From positions 7,345,770 through 7,409,769 of the forward strand of contig NC_133284.1 in the NCBI RefSeq assembly GCF_005239225.2: 64,000 nucleotides of DNA, in the 5' to 3' direction. This document shows positions 36,561 to 47,949 of the stretch, in pieces; the first letter of the stretch is position 1, and every line of letters starts with the position of its first letter. Source of the DNA: Populus alba. Its lineage: Eukaryota > Streptophyta > Magnoliopsida > Malpighiales > Salicaceae. Made by a program: the position numbers and the translations under genes. The notes under the pieces are model-generated. The model was given only the letters and a program-made list of their open reading frames with translations, was not told the DNA's origin and ran no database searches.

Positions 36561-37379
36561 ATTTAAATTTTTTTACATTATCATCACTTGTGGGATCCAT
36601 TCACAATCTTCGCTCTTACTCATTCTTATAAAATAATTTTTTTAGATGTGAATATGATACATTTGTCTCAATAAAATGTGTTATTTGTACAAACTGTTAA
36701 AGTTAAGCTAATGAAAATTTTCAATGTCTATTTATCTATAATAATATAGAACTATGCATTTTATATAAATAGGTGTGGTTATAATATGGCTAGTCATGTT
36801 ATTTCATGTATAAAAAAGGTATAGCGAGATGGGCCCGTTAAAATATTTGTGTATATAAAAAAAAAATGAAACATTAATAAACCTTTATTGTTTAGGATAT
36901 AAAAGAAGATGAAATGTGAAAAAAAAAAATTGAATGAAAAATATTTATGGCGGTTTGTTATCTAAAAAGACAAAATATAATAAAGTTTTAAGGACTTTCT
37001 ATTCATTTTTTAGTACTTTAAAAATTATATATATATATATATATATAAATACACGGAGGAAAGAAAGAAAGAAAAAAAAATACGAAGATTTATATTCTTG
37101 ACAAATCCATTTGATGTGGTCCTAATGAAGTTATTGCTAAAATTTTCAAAAATATCATCCCACAAAAACTAAAGGATTACATGGATGTTAAAGCTAGATA
37201 ACATAATCTGATTTTATCTTTAATTTAAATAATATTATAAAAAACATGGCAAGTTACTTATTAAAATTAGATCAGTAATTCACACTACTCTACGGATCAA
37301 ACAAAAAAGCATTCAATATAAAAAAAAAAACAAATTGCAACTTAGGTCATAGACTTGACTTAATCAAATAAGATTATAT
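36561..37379. other. AT-rich intergenic DNA
   Basis: No coding region. A TA run lies at about 37028-37046 and a GAAA-rich patch follows it. Confidence 0.6.
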
Positions 37380-38200
37380 TATTTAACTAGATGAAAAGGG
37401 TAAATCAACTGAATTAAATAAAAAGAAGTGATCATAATAATTTGCACAAAAAGAACATTTGGCAAAAAAAAAATAATAGATCCAATTCCTAGCCAAACCA
37501 AAACGGAATAATAAGATTGGAAAAAAAAAAGAAAAAAAAAATTGATTTAAAACAACCCAAGTTAGCATGTCAAACCTGATATTCAGGGCACAAGGTTGAG
37601 ATAACCTAGCAGAAATTAAATCCAAAAAAATTACAAAGCTCAATTTCCAATAAACCTTATATAGAAGGGTAAAATAAAAAAAAAATCAATTAACAATAAA
37701 AAAAAAAAGGAAAAACTCATGCAAACTCAGGTAAACCCATGAAACCTCGCAACTTGAATTATGTGAATGAGATAATCAAATAAAAGAAAAAATAGAAAAA
37801 TTCATGAAGTGCAATTCTAAAACCAATCCAATATTAATGGACGGAACTAAAAAATATATTATATTTTTAAAAAAAAATAAATCCAGAAAAAAACTCAAGT
37901 CAATCTAGACTAAACCATTGAACTAGTAATCTAGGTCATGAGATTAAAATAGCCCCGCATAAATAAAATGACACAGCCTAATTTTTTTTTAAAAAAATAA
38001 ATGTTAGATGATAAAATTAAAATATATATATATATATAAAAAATCAATCCTATAAAAAATTAACATCAACTCTGGTTAACTTTTCAAATTCATGACTCGG
38101 TTAACTTTTTAAAACTCGTTACCCGGGTCTTGATACAAAGATCATCCCATCGAGAAAAACAATGAAGCTCAATTATCAATAAGCCTAACATTTAATGAAA
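37380..38200. repeat. ~170-bp periodic repeat family, block 1
   Basis: Degenerate units carry the phrases GTTGAGATAACCTAGCAGAA, ACAAAGCTCAATTTCCAATA and GGTAAACCCATGAAACCTCG, in the same order as block 2 (40000-41400). They are interrupted by A-rich runs. No frame is coding. Confidence 0.5.
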
Positions 38201-39999
38201 AAATTGAAAAACAATCTAAAAATACAAAAAAAGTAGAAATTAACATAATAAAGACCATATTTAAAATTAAAAAAAAGAGAGAGAGAGAGAGGGGGGGGGA
38301 TTGCAATTTTGGATTGAATGATAAAATTGAAAAAAAAAATCAGTTTTACAAAATGACCTAAAACAAAAAATAACAATTAAAAGAATGAGAACTAAATTCA
38401 AAAAAAAATGAGAGGACATCTTAAAATTTAAAATTGGATGTTGAAATTATATATAAAAAAATGCACTCTATCAAAGGACTCGGAAAAATTAGCAATCAAA
38501 TAACTGGGAATCAAATTTGACATGACAATAAAAGAAAATAACAACTCTAAATTACGGATAGATCAAAGCGAATTTCAATGAAAGAAAAGAGGGAAAGAAG
38601 AAAGAAAGCGCTCTTGGCGACAAACTACTAATCTTCACATCACACTTGTTGCCCGCTCACGCCACACAGCCTCCAACACAATTGCAAAAGGTGGTGTTTA
38701 ACCACTGGAAAAACTGCACATGTCGCTAGAGTGTCGCGGCTTCTTTCACTTGTTGGTCATGTACGAGCCAATTTTCACTTGCCCGTTAACATTAGTCCTT
38801 TGTATTTTTATTTTTATATATATATATATATAAATTTGATCCTTCAAGTCCTAATTGTTCTAAATTAACAAATTTAGATTTATTTTGATAAATTAAGCAT
38901 TAATGGAGCACCAAAACTTTTTATCAATATTGCAACATTCCTATATCTATATATCTAGACAACCCAAATAAAGTATTAAGTTAATTCCCTAAAAAAAATG
39001 TAAGGATCAAATTAAAAAAAGAAGAAGTTGAGTATTTTAAAAAACATTACCCTAAATTTTTTCCCTGCCCATGCAACTTGGTCTATAACGGGGGAAAATT
39101 AAAGTGGCTTAATATTTGGCTTAAAATTTGGTCCTCGAAACTTAAATTGCTTTAAACCAATAAAATAAAATTTTATCAAATTAAGCATTAATCAAGTAAG
39201 AAGATATTTTCTTAACACCTCGACGTCGTTAATCAATGGCACACAAAACAACCAGTCAAGCCCAAACTCTTATTATTGCAATGTCAAGTGACAAAATTAG
39301 AAGAAGAAAAAATCGAAGGACCAAAATATTAGATATTGAAGGACAAAGAAAACCTAATCCAGTGTTTACTAAGAGGGGCTGTAGTAATTTCCCTGGGAAT
39401 CTTAGTTTTTTTTTTTAATTAATTTAATTATATTATCGTCCAGGTTTTAAGGTGTGATCAATATCTTCTATTCTATTTTTGCCTTCGAAGAAACAAAATA
39501 GAGAATTTATTATCGAGAGGATTAGAATAATTAGAACTGAAATTATTTATATAAAAAAAAAAAAACGCCGGTGGTGTGGTTTACCAATTGAATATGGATT
39601 GCTTTTTATACATAATAAATTAAAAATAAAATTAATTCCTAAAGAATTCATGTTGTAATTTATTTATTTTAGGGTGTCACAAACTGTTGAGCTTTTGCGC
39701 GCGCGCGATTACTTGGATAAAAAGAATAAGTTGCCGGTGAAAATTTATATTTTTGATGGAAATAGACTGAACATATATAAGACTTGAATCAATCCTTCTC
39801 AATTAAATACTTAAATTTCATAAATACGTGCTTTTGGTGACAATGTTCAACGCTATAAAATCTAATGTAATTATATTTTATATAATACTATATCATTGAA
39901 CTGCCTTGCATTGTGGGTCAGGTCAAACTTTTCTTGAATATAATTATTTTTATATAGCTGATGTTTTTTTTTGGTAATTTTTTTAATTATACAATAATT
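38200..39999. other. Intergenic DNA with repeat fragments
   Basis: A GA run with nine G lies near 38276-38300. A GC-richer patch at 38610-38770 (GTCGCTAGAGTGTCGCGGCT) looks like part of a dispersed element. A GC dinucleotide run (GCGCGCGCGATT) sits at about 39698. No gene. Confidence 0.5.
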
Positions 40000-41400
40000 G
40001 ACTTGATATAACCCGGTTGATCTGCGGGTTAAAAAACAATCCATATAACTCATAAAAAAATAGTTTGACTAAAAAATCAAGATAATATCTTATTTTTTAA
40101 TATTAAAATAACAACATATTGGATTGATTTGAGTCAATCCGGGTTAACATGTCAAATCTATGACTGAGTTATGAGACTATAATAACCTAATAGAAAGTAA
40201 ATTAAAATAAATTGTAAAGTTTAATTCTCAATAAAATCAATATTTCATGATAAGATTGAAACAAAAGTAAATTAAAAAGGACTTAAAAAAGCAACCTGAG
40301 TTACTCAATCAAACTCGTGATCCAGGTTATAAAACCAATATAACATCATGGAAAGTGAATCGATTAAACAAAAATCAGTTAAAAAAATAATAATAACCAT
40401 GAGTCAATATGCTAAGTTCATGATGTTGGTTATCAGACCAAAATAACATCATAAAAAAATATAAAAAAATAACCTGATTTAATCCGTGTTAACCTACTAA
40501 ATTTGTGACTTTGGTCATGAGATTGAGATAACTCTATAAAGAGCAAATTAACACAAATTATGAAGCTCAATTTTCAATCGTCCATGTCAAACCTAGTGTT
40601 GATTGATGAAATTTATAAAAATTTTAATTAAAAAAATAATATAAAAAACAAGCCAAGTCAACTCAGGTTAATTTGTTAAGCATTATTCTTGGTTAATGAG
40701 ACCGAAATAACATAATAAAAAGTAAATTAAAATAAATCAATAATTTAATTCCTAATTAAACACAATATTAAATGATGAAATTGGAGAAAAGGTAAAAAAA
40801 AAAAAAAAAAGAGTCAACTGGGTTAACTTACTAAACTCGCAACCTGGGTCATAAGATGGGGACAACTTAATAAAAAGAAAATACAATGTTGAAGGACCTA
40901 TGACTTGAATCATGAAATCAAAATAACCTCTTGAAAAAAATAAAAAAAGAATAAAAAATAACCCGATTTAATTATGGTTAAAATGCCAAAACTGATGACC
41001 TTGATCACGAGACCAAGATATACCCACAAAAAATAAATCAAAATAGATTATAAAGCTCATTCTCAACTAACCTCGTGTTTAATGATGAAATTGAAAAAAA
41101 ATCAATAAAAAATAAGACGCGAAAACAACCCAAGTCTGCTTGGGTTAACCGTTTAAGTATTATTACCAAGTCATGAGACTGAAATAACACAATAAAAAGT
41201 AAACAAAACAAATTATGAAGTTTAATTTCCAGTCAACCCAGTATTAAGTGATGAAATTTGGAAAGAAAGTTAATTAAGAAAAAGAAAAAGAGAACTTGAG
41301 TTAACCGGGTTAATCCATCAAACCAAGTTAATTTGTTAAACTCACGATTCATGTCACGAGAGTGTGATAACTAAATAAAAACTAAATTTAATATTAAAGA
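40000..41400. repeat. ~170-bp periodic repeat family, block 2
   Basis: The phrase AAATTATGAAGCTCAATTTT or close variants recurs at about 40208, 40553, 40732, 41044 and 41210. Gaps are 345, 179, 312 and 166 bp, i.e. one or two units of about 155-180 bp. Each unit also has GGGTTAAC-like words, TGATCCAGGTTATAAAAC-like words and GATGAAATTGGA-like words. All copies are in one orientation and heavily diverged. Not coding. Confidence 0.6.
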
Positions 41401-42840
41401 ATTAAATTTAAAAAAACATTAATTGAAAAGAAACTAAAGAAAAAAACAAAGCATTGTTTCCGATGAATAATACTTTGTAAGGAGGGATATAATAAAAGCT
41501 CCTTCTCTTTTGTTTTATAGTTAATTATGTGATAATATTTGCAAATGAACAAAATCACAAGAAGTAATAAAGTTCCTGTAAAGAAAATAGTGTCGAACCT
41601 ACAAGAATTAATTATGTTGTTAACTATTTAGCAGTGAAATTTACTAAATTAATTACTAATTATAAATTAAACTGAAATTTTATAGAATTGACCACCTAAA
41701 TTAAACAAAAATATCTTATCAAAGTAAATTAAAATAAATAAAGAATAAAACTTAAGGTTGTATGGATAATAAAAATAAATCTTGAGATTTTAAATTCACC
41801 TAGTTAATCTTACACAATTTACTATTCCTTGTTATGAAATCTCAAATCTTCATGTTAATGATTAAAAGATCCCTAAATTATTTAATGTTTTCTCTTGAAC
41901 AACATTAAAAGTATTTTCTCCTAATAATTTAATATATCTATATGTAAATTTAATTAGTTGAAGATTTATTATGTTTTAGATTTTTATTAATCTAAAATCA
42001 CATTACTCGTAGTAAAGTATCTCTATCTTTTACTCAATTAACGGTGTTGTCACTTTTAGGACATCGCAACGACTAATTAAAAATTTTCAATAGAAAAAAA
42101 AAAAGATATTTGACATCTTATTCTTTGAGGGAAAATGATTTGTTCAAGGAGTCATCACTTAATATTATAGTCAATAGAAACCCTAACTAGTCAACAGAAA
42201 CCCTAACTAGTCAACAAAGATTTTATAGTACGAGATTGGTTACGCGAAATGAAAGATATTATCATCTCTTAAGCGTCCAACCTGAGACAGGCTACATTAC
42301 TGGTTTTGTCTTAAATTGTTAAAAGTTTGTTTGTTTCTTTTTTTTGTTCTTCCTATAATGTTCATGACTCTGATGTTAATGAACATTTACTTACACACAT
42401 TTCTAACTTTGACGTTGGTAAATATCACACAAACTCAAAAAGTGCAATATTCTTGATTGTGACGCCAATGAATAAGTTCGCAAGATTTGGATTTTTAATT
42501 GAAGAAAAGAAAATTTTTGTATACCTTTCTCTTTTTGTTTACCTTTTTTTATTTACTCTTTTTGGACAAGAAGGAAAAAAAATACATTGCATAACATGAT
42601 TGCATTTAACGGTAATAGTTCATAGATTGAACATGCAATATAGAAAAACAATAAGCAAAGAAAAAATAAAACAACGCGCGAGGGGACCATAAATAAATCA
42701 ACGAAGATCCCCAAATACTTTTGAATTTTATGATATAAAAAAGAGATCACATGACTAAATATCAACACAAAAAAAGAATAAAATATATGAGAAAGGCAAA
42801 GGGTGTGTTTTGCCAAACACCCTTAGCCAAAAGTAATGTG
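41401..42840. other. Intergenic DNA, no gene seen
   Basis: AT-rich. A 19-base phrase (aaccctaactagtcaacag) is doubled at about 42180-42215. Short frames at 42327-42599 and 42553-42816 are Phe/Leu-rich products of T-rich DNA. Confidence 0.6.
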
Positions 42841-43740
42841 GTATGGCTGGGCCCGAGGCCCATACCCAACCCTCTCTCCCTACTTTTTTAACTGGGCTGG
42901 ATCTAGCCCAGCCATACATGTTGGGCTAGACCTAGTGGCCCAGACCAGTTACTGGCCCAATACTAGTAACTCGGCTACAGACAGAAGCATTAGTGTCGGG
43001 GGGGTCAATTAAAATTCAAAGTGAACAGTCCTAGGTGAATTAATATTAAGCGGGTGGAGGAAGAAGACTTACCTGGCTTTGCAGCGACGTTGCAGGAGAC
43101 TGCAGTGGCTAGGCGAAGCTCATCTTTCTTTCTCTTCTTATTCTCCTTGTTTCTCGTTTTCACGTTCTGTCTCTCTCGTCTTCTTTGTTTGTTTTGTTTT
43201 GTTTTTGTTTTATCTCTCTCTCCCTCGTTGGTTCCCTCTCTTCTCCATTTTTTTCCTTAGTTTTTTTATCCCTTATTCTCTCCTAGTCTCCCTGTCTTCT
43301 TTTTTTCTCTGTTTGTAGGTTCAGTGATTTTTTGTTTAAAAGACCCTAGGGAATCCTTTGTTAGTATTCTCAAAGGGAACCCAGAAGGTCCATTGTTTTT
43401 TTTTTTATAATTTTCATTTCATCCTTTTTTCCTCTCTTTTTCGTTCTTTCCTCTACCTTTTATAGGGTTGCCTGCTGTTTATCTCCCAGGACCATGATAA
43501 GGCCTAGGGACATTGTGTTTCAATCGTATTGGGGCACCAATAGTCCCGCCCATGCTAGATTGTTGGTGGGTGGTGTGGGACGAAAGAAAATCGGGAACAC
43601 GGAGTAAGCTTGGGTGTGTTTTCTGGTGGGATGCGGACACCCTTGTTTTTCCCTTCTTTGCTGGCAAACTTTCAGCTCTAGAGGAAGAAGAAGAATAGTG
43701 CATGTGGAAACATCATCGTTTTGGTATGAGAATTACCATT
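42841..43740. mobile_element. Unclassified element with inverted repeats
   Basis: A perfect 12-base inverted pair, GTATGGCTGGGC (42841-42852) and GCCCAGCCATAC (42906-42917), is surrounded by further TGGGCC/GGCCCA words and a GGGCT-GGATCT-AGCCC stem. A T/C-rich tract follows at 43110-43480. At 43480-43700 there is GC-rich sequence with frames open on both strands but no domain. The composition suggests an LTR or element fragment, not a gene. I cannot classify it. Confidence 0.35.
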
Positions 43741-46439
43741 TTCAATTTGGTCCTTGAAGTTTTGAAAATTTGCATTCAAGCCCCGATCTTTTAATTTTAA
43801 ATTTTAACCCCCTTAAAATTAAATTAAAAGCAAATGGATTAAAATTGAATTATAAAAGGTGTTAAATGTTTATAGCTTTTAATCATAGATTACCTCTCAA
43901 TCTCTCATTATAACTCAATAGATCAAACAACAATAAGCTATAAAATTATAAATAATAAAATCAAGGATAAACACTCAACAAGAAAACATTAAAAAAAAAT
44001 AACTTGAAATTTAAATTGTGCAATAAAAATTAGACTATATCAAAGCCTGGGAGAAAAAAAAAAGTTCATAATGAATATAAAATAAATCATGTTCTTGTTG
44101 GAATACATCAAAGGAAAATCAAGGAGAATAATAAAACACTATTGCTAATGAATATGAAATAAATCATGTTCTTATTGGAACACATCAAAGAAAAATCAAG
44201 GAGAATAATAAAATACTATTGCTTAGATTATGTTGACGAAGCACTTTATGACAACATTTTTCTTATGATTCTTTCTTCCTTTTTTTCTCTGGTTTAATGG
44301 TAAAAGAACCTTTTTTTTCTTTTATAAGCTTTAGTATGGTCTCTTCCATTAATCTCTTTATTTTTCCTTGTTCCAGCATCTTTTTTTATTTGTTTATCGA
44401 TTCTCCTTAAGAAATTAGTAAATTTTGACCCCTAACTTCAAACCATATTTCTACTGTTATGATGGTTTGTTTTGAGAAGATCATAAATATCAAATTTATA
44501 GAGATTCCTCCTAGCTTTCTTTTCATACCAAGATCGTGTAATTGAGGTATCTATAAAGAAAGTTATTATTGATTTACTGAGATGTATTCCTAAAATTTAT
44601 AGTACGAAAGTTTCTTAACAATATAAAATTTCACTTTATCCCTCCTTTTCTTTCCCAAAACATGCACACAATCTATTTAAGGTAAACTTTCTTATTTAAT
44701 TGGCTTCCATGAATTTATTTCTTCCTATATATAAATAAAAATAAATAAACAAACAAATAAAAACTATAAAAAATAAAATATTCAAGAAAAACTATCATAA
44801 AATTAAAAGTAAAAATAGATGAAAATCACATGAAAATCAAACGTATTAGCTAACATGATAATTCTTTTAATAATTAACTAGTATCTCATAGCTAGAATGG
44901 TGTGGATAAATGGAAACAACTAGTCAATTGCCTCAGGCTCCATTGTAGAACTAAACAATTTTTTGCAATAAAAAAGAAGAAAAAATTGAGCTTGAGTAAT
45001 TATTGCCCATGCTCCATTGCAAATACGAATTCAAGGTGTTAATAATATTCTTGCAAGCTTTGTTTTAACATGTATAGAGACATAGCATACTAAATTGAAT
45101 CAATCAAAACTCAAATCGACTAAAAAAACTATCAGGTGATGATTTATAATTTTTTTTTATTCAAATAATAAAGTGGTGTTATTTTATTAAACTAGAAAAA
45201 AAGAGTAGGTCATGAATAGCTCTTTAACATTGTTATTAAACCGAACTGAATGGGTTAATGTTGAAACTTCTCAACCAAATTCTAGATCTAAAAGTAACAT
45301 TAAATTAAAATGGGCGAGAGTTGTTATGTCATGACCCAATTAATTTGATAGGTATAAAGAAAACCTTGATGTCCGATGAAAAATGGATTTTGACAAAAAA
45401 AAAAAAAAAGATAACTTGATATTTTTTTTTATGATGATGACAAATTGGAGCAACATTGGTCAACCTGGGTCATGAAGATGACCACAATGCTCCAACCCAG
45501 TTATCGAGTTATCTCTTTCCTTTTTCTTTTCTTATTATCTCCCCATTCAGGTCTTATTTGGTCGCGAGTGGGATAACATTGGGGACTAAACTGAAGAATT
45601 ATAAGAAAATCAAGGGCCAGATTAAAAACAAAAAAAGGTTTGGATTATGTGGAATGTAATACATAGCTTAATTCAAAAGTTATTATAGATTCGAGTACTT
45701 AATTGAAAAAAAAGGGGGAAAGTTCTAGTGTGTTCAATTTATGTGCTAGTGTACGAGAGGCATCATCATGGTTTAAGTGATGTGTGCAAACTCATGCAGC
45801 CTTCAAAAACAATCTTTTTTTGGTGTTTGTCGATTCATCGCAATACTATTCTACCAAGATGATATGTGTCGACTATGAAGGTCCAACTTAGCTTCGACAA
45901 CCATGTTTTCTTCCTTTTCTTCTCCCCTCCCATTTGTTTCATACACATTTTTTCTTTATGGTAAAGAGAGCACTTTGTTTTTTCCTCACTTTCAATTCCA
46001 ATCCCTTAATTTCCAATTTAATAAGTAATAAAAAAATCAAACTATTTTTAACAAACTCTAGTGTTGATCCAAAGTTAATATTTATTTCATAACATGAGAA
46101 TCCTATACTAAGATCATTAAATAAAAAACCAATCTCAAATACTAAACTTATTAACTAAGAAAATACCTAATTGAAAATTGAAAAACTAAAGGGAAAAAAA
46201 TAATCAAAGGATTGAAAAAAAAAATGTAAATCTATAATAGAAGAAACAATAAATCACCTAGCCAAATTAGTTTTTAGTTCATGTACAATATATTTTAGTC
46301 ATGTAAATTTATTAATGTGGAAAAAATTCTTACAATATGTTATTATATCAAGATTTTGATTTGTAAAATAATTTTTTTATTTAGTTATTTTTTGGAGCAT
46401 TCATTTTAATTTATCTTTATTCTCAATATTACAAAATAT
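43741..46439. other. Intergenic DNA, no gene seen
   Basis: A 77-bp unit is doubled at 44070-44223 (landmark ATAAATCATGTTCTTGTTGG and its near copy). A frame at 45456-45659 has no domain and lies in repeat-like sequence. Confidence 0.55.
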
Positions 46440-47062
46440 TGATCACATATACTCGAACTCGAGGTGCCCTAATCCCTCAAACTTGATATTGGGAGTCATG
46501 GACTCAATCCTAGCCCAATTTCCTCTTGCCCCGTACTTTGAGTGCCTTGACCAAGTCTAAACTTGAATACCTTAGACTCAAACTTAAAGCATTTCAAACT
46601 TGAACCCCGAGTGTTTCAAATTTGGTACTAGCTTGAACTCCGGACCTCATATTTGACCAAACCTTAAGGACCTTAGATTTGATCTTAGCTTGAGTCGTGT
46701 ACCTTCTAGCATTCCTCGTGACCTATGCTCTAAGTGCCCTGAATTTTGTCCAAACTAAGCCACTGGACTTGATCCAACTGTTTTGTGCCATGAACTTGGC
46801 CTTTGAGGTTCAGCACCCTAGACCAAGTTGTGGCTCAAACCCTGGACACCTTGATCCCTCCTAATTCAACTCTCGAGTGCCTCAAATCTTGTATTGGTTA
46901 GACCTTTAGGCACCCTATATTTCCATCATGGTTTAAACCTCTAATGTCTTTGATCTTATCCTAATTTGAACCCTTTGCACGAATCCTAGATGTCATAGGC
47001 CTATTCTCTATCTAAAACTAACACTAGCCCTAGCTTGAATCCTAAACACCATAGATCTAATG
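46440..47062. repeat. Degenerate short-period repeat
   Basis: Phrases of the type CTTGAACCCCGAGTG, CTTGAACTCCGGACC and CTTGAGTCGTGTACC recur every 30-45 bp, alternating with CCTTAGA/CCCTAGA-like words. The strand is C- and T-rich and unlike its surroundings. Period and unit are too eroded to fix by eye, and frames are not coding. Confidence 0.5.
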
Positions 47063-47064
47063 TG

Positions 47065-47275
47065 TGTTGGTAATACAATGTAATGTGTTTTTGCAAAAGT
47101 TTTTTTTAATAAAAAATGCATTAAATTATGTTATTTTCTTAGATATGTTTTTTTTTTAAATGTTTAACATTAACATATCAAGACCATGAAAAATACCTTA
47201 AAAGCATTAAATAACTTTGAAATGCATCAATTAATGCCTTTTCATGTAAAAAAACAATTAAAAAACACTTTAAAA
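47065..47275. repeat. MITE-like AT-rich repeat, copy 8
   Basis: It starts GTGTGTTGGTAATACAATGT and has AAAAATGCATTAAATTATGT as core. The closing part carries AAAAACACTTTAAAAAATGA. Confidence 0.4.
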
Positions 47276-47389
47276 AATGAGTTGAACCACATTATTAAAT
47301 AAAAGTACAAATTCTAAATAACTTTACGCATCTATCCCGAACCATGATAGCTTATTTACTAACTTTTAAACCTGTCACGACTCTTAGAA

Positions 47390-47600
47390 AGTGTTTGTTA
47401 ACAAGGTGTGATGCAAGACACCTCTCGTAAACAAAAAGCTACTAAATATGTATTTGATATTGTAATGTAAAATATTTTTTGAAAATAAATTTTACTTGAA
47501 AATGTATAATAATATTGTTATTTTTAATACAAGCACATCAAAACAATAAAAAACAATAATAAAATCATTAATTTAATTTTTTTTTAAAGTATAATGCACT
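47390..47600. repeat. MITE-like AT-rich repeat, copy 9
   Basis: It begins GTGTTTGTTAACAAGGTGTG, has ACTTGAAAATGTATAATAAT in the core, and reaches to about 350 bases before the NUP160 start. Confidence 0.4.
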
Positions 47601-47833
47601 TTTAAAATGTACTAAACTCCCAAATACACACAAATTGTGCTGTCATATTTTTTCGAAAACCAAAAACGATTTTATATCTTATTTTAAAATCTTTGAAAAC
47701 AAAAAATAAAAACAATATCAAACCACCGCTCACGTAAGTGGAGTACCGCGCTAGCAAAAAGGAAAACGAAAAACACGAAAACAAAAGGGGGAAGCGGGGA
47801 CATAAAGAAAGAAATCGTAAAACCCATCTCTCT

Positions 47834-47869
47834 CTAGTGCTGCACTAGGAGTCTAGTGCTAGGGTTTTA
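47834..47869 (+). promoter_or_regulatory. NUP160 leader with telo-box-like word
   Basis: About 80 bases before the ATG the sequence reads GCTAGGGTTTTAA, matching the plant telo-box (AAACCCTA in reverse) often found near starts of growth-related genes. Just upstream a small palindrome CTAGTGCTGCACTAG could form a hairpin. Function here is inferred. Confidence 0.4.
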
Positions 47870-47949
47870 ACCAGTCTTCACCATTTTTTCCGTCCTCTCA
47901 AATCAATCAATAGCAGTGACAGCTTGCTAGAAAGAAGAAGAAATAAATT

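Noticed and set aside
42175..42216. Telomere-like AACCCTAA words
   Set aside because: Only two copies, as part of a 19-base duplicated phrase; not a telomeric array.
43054..43318. Two Phe/Leu/Ser-rich frames
   Set aside because: Products of a T/C-rich tract; composition alone explains them.
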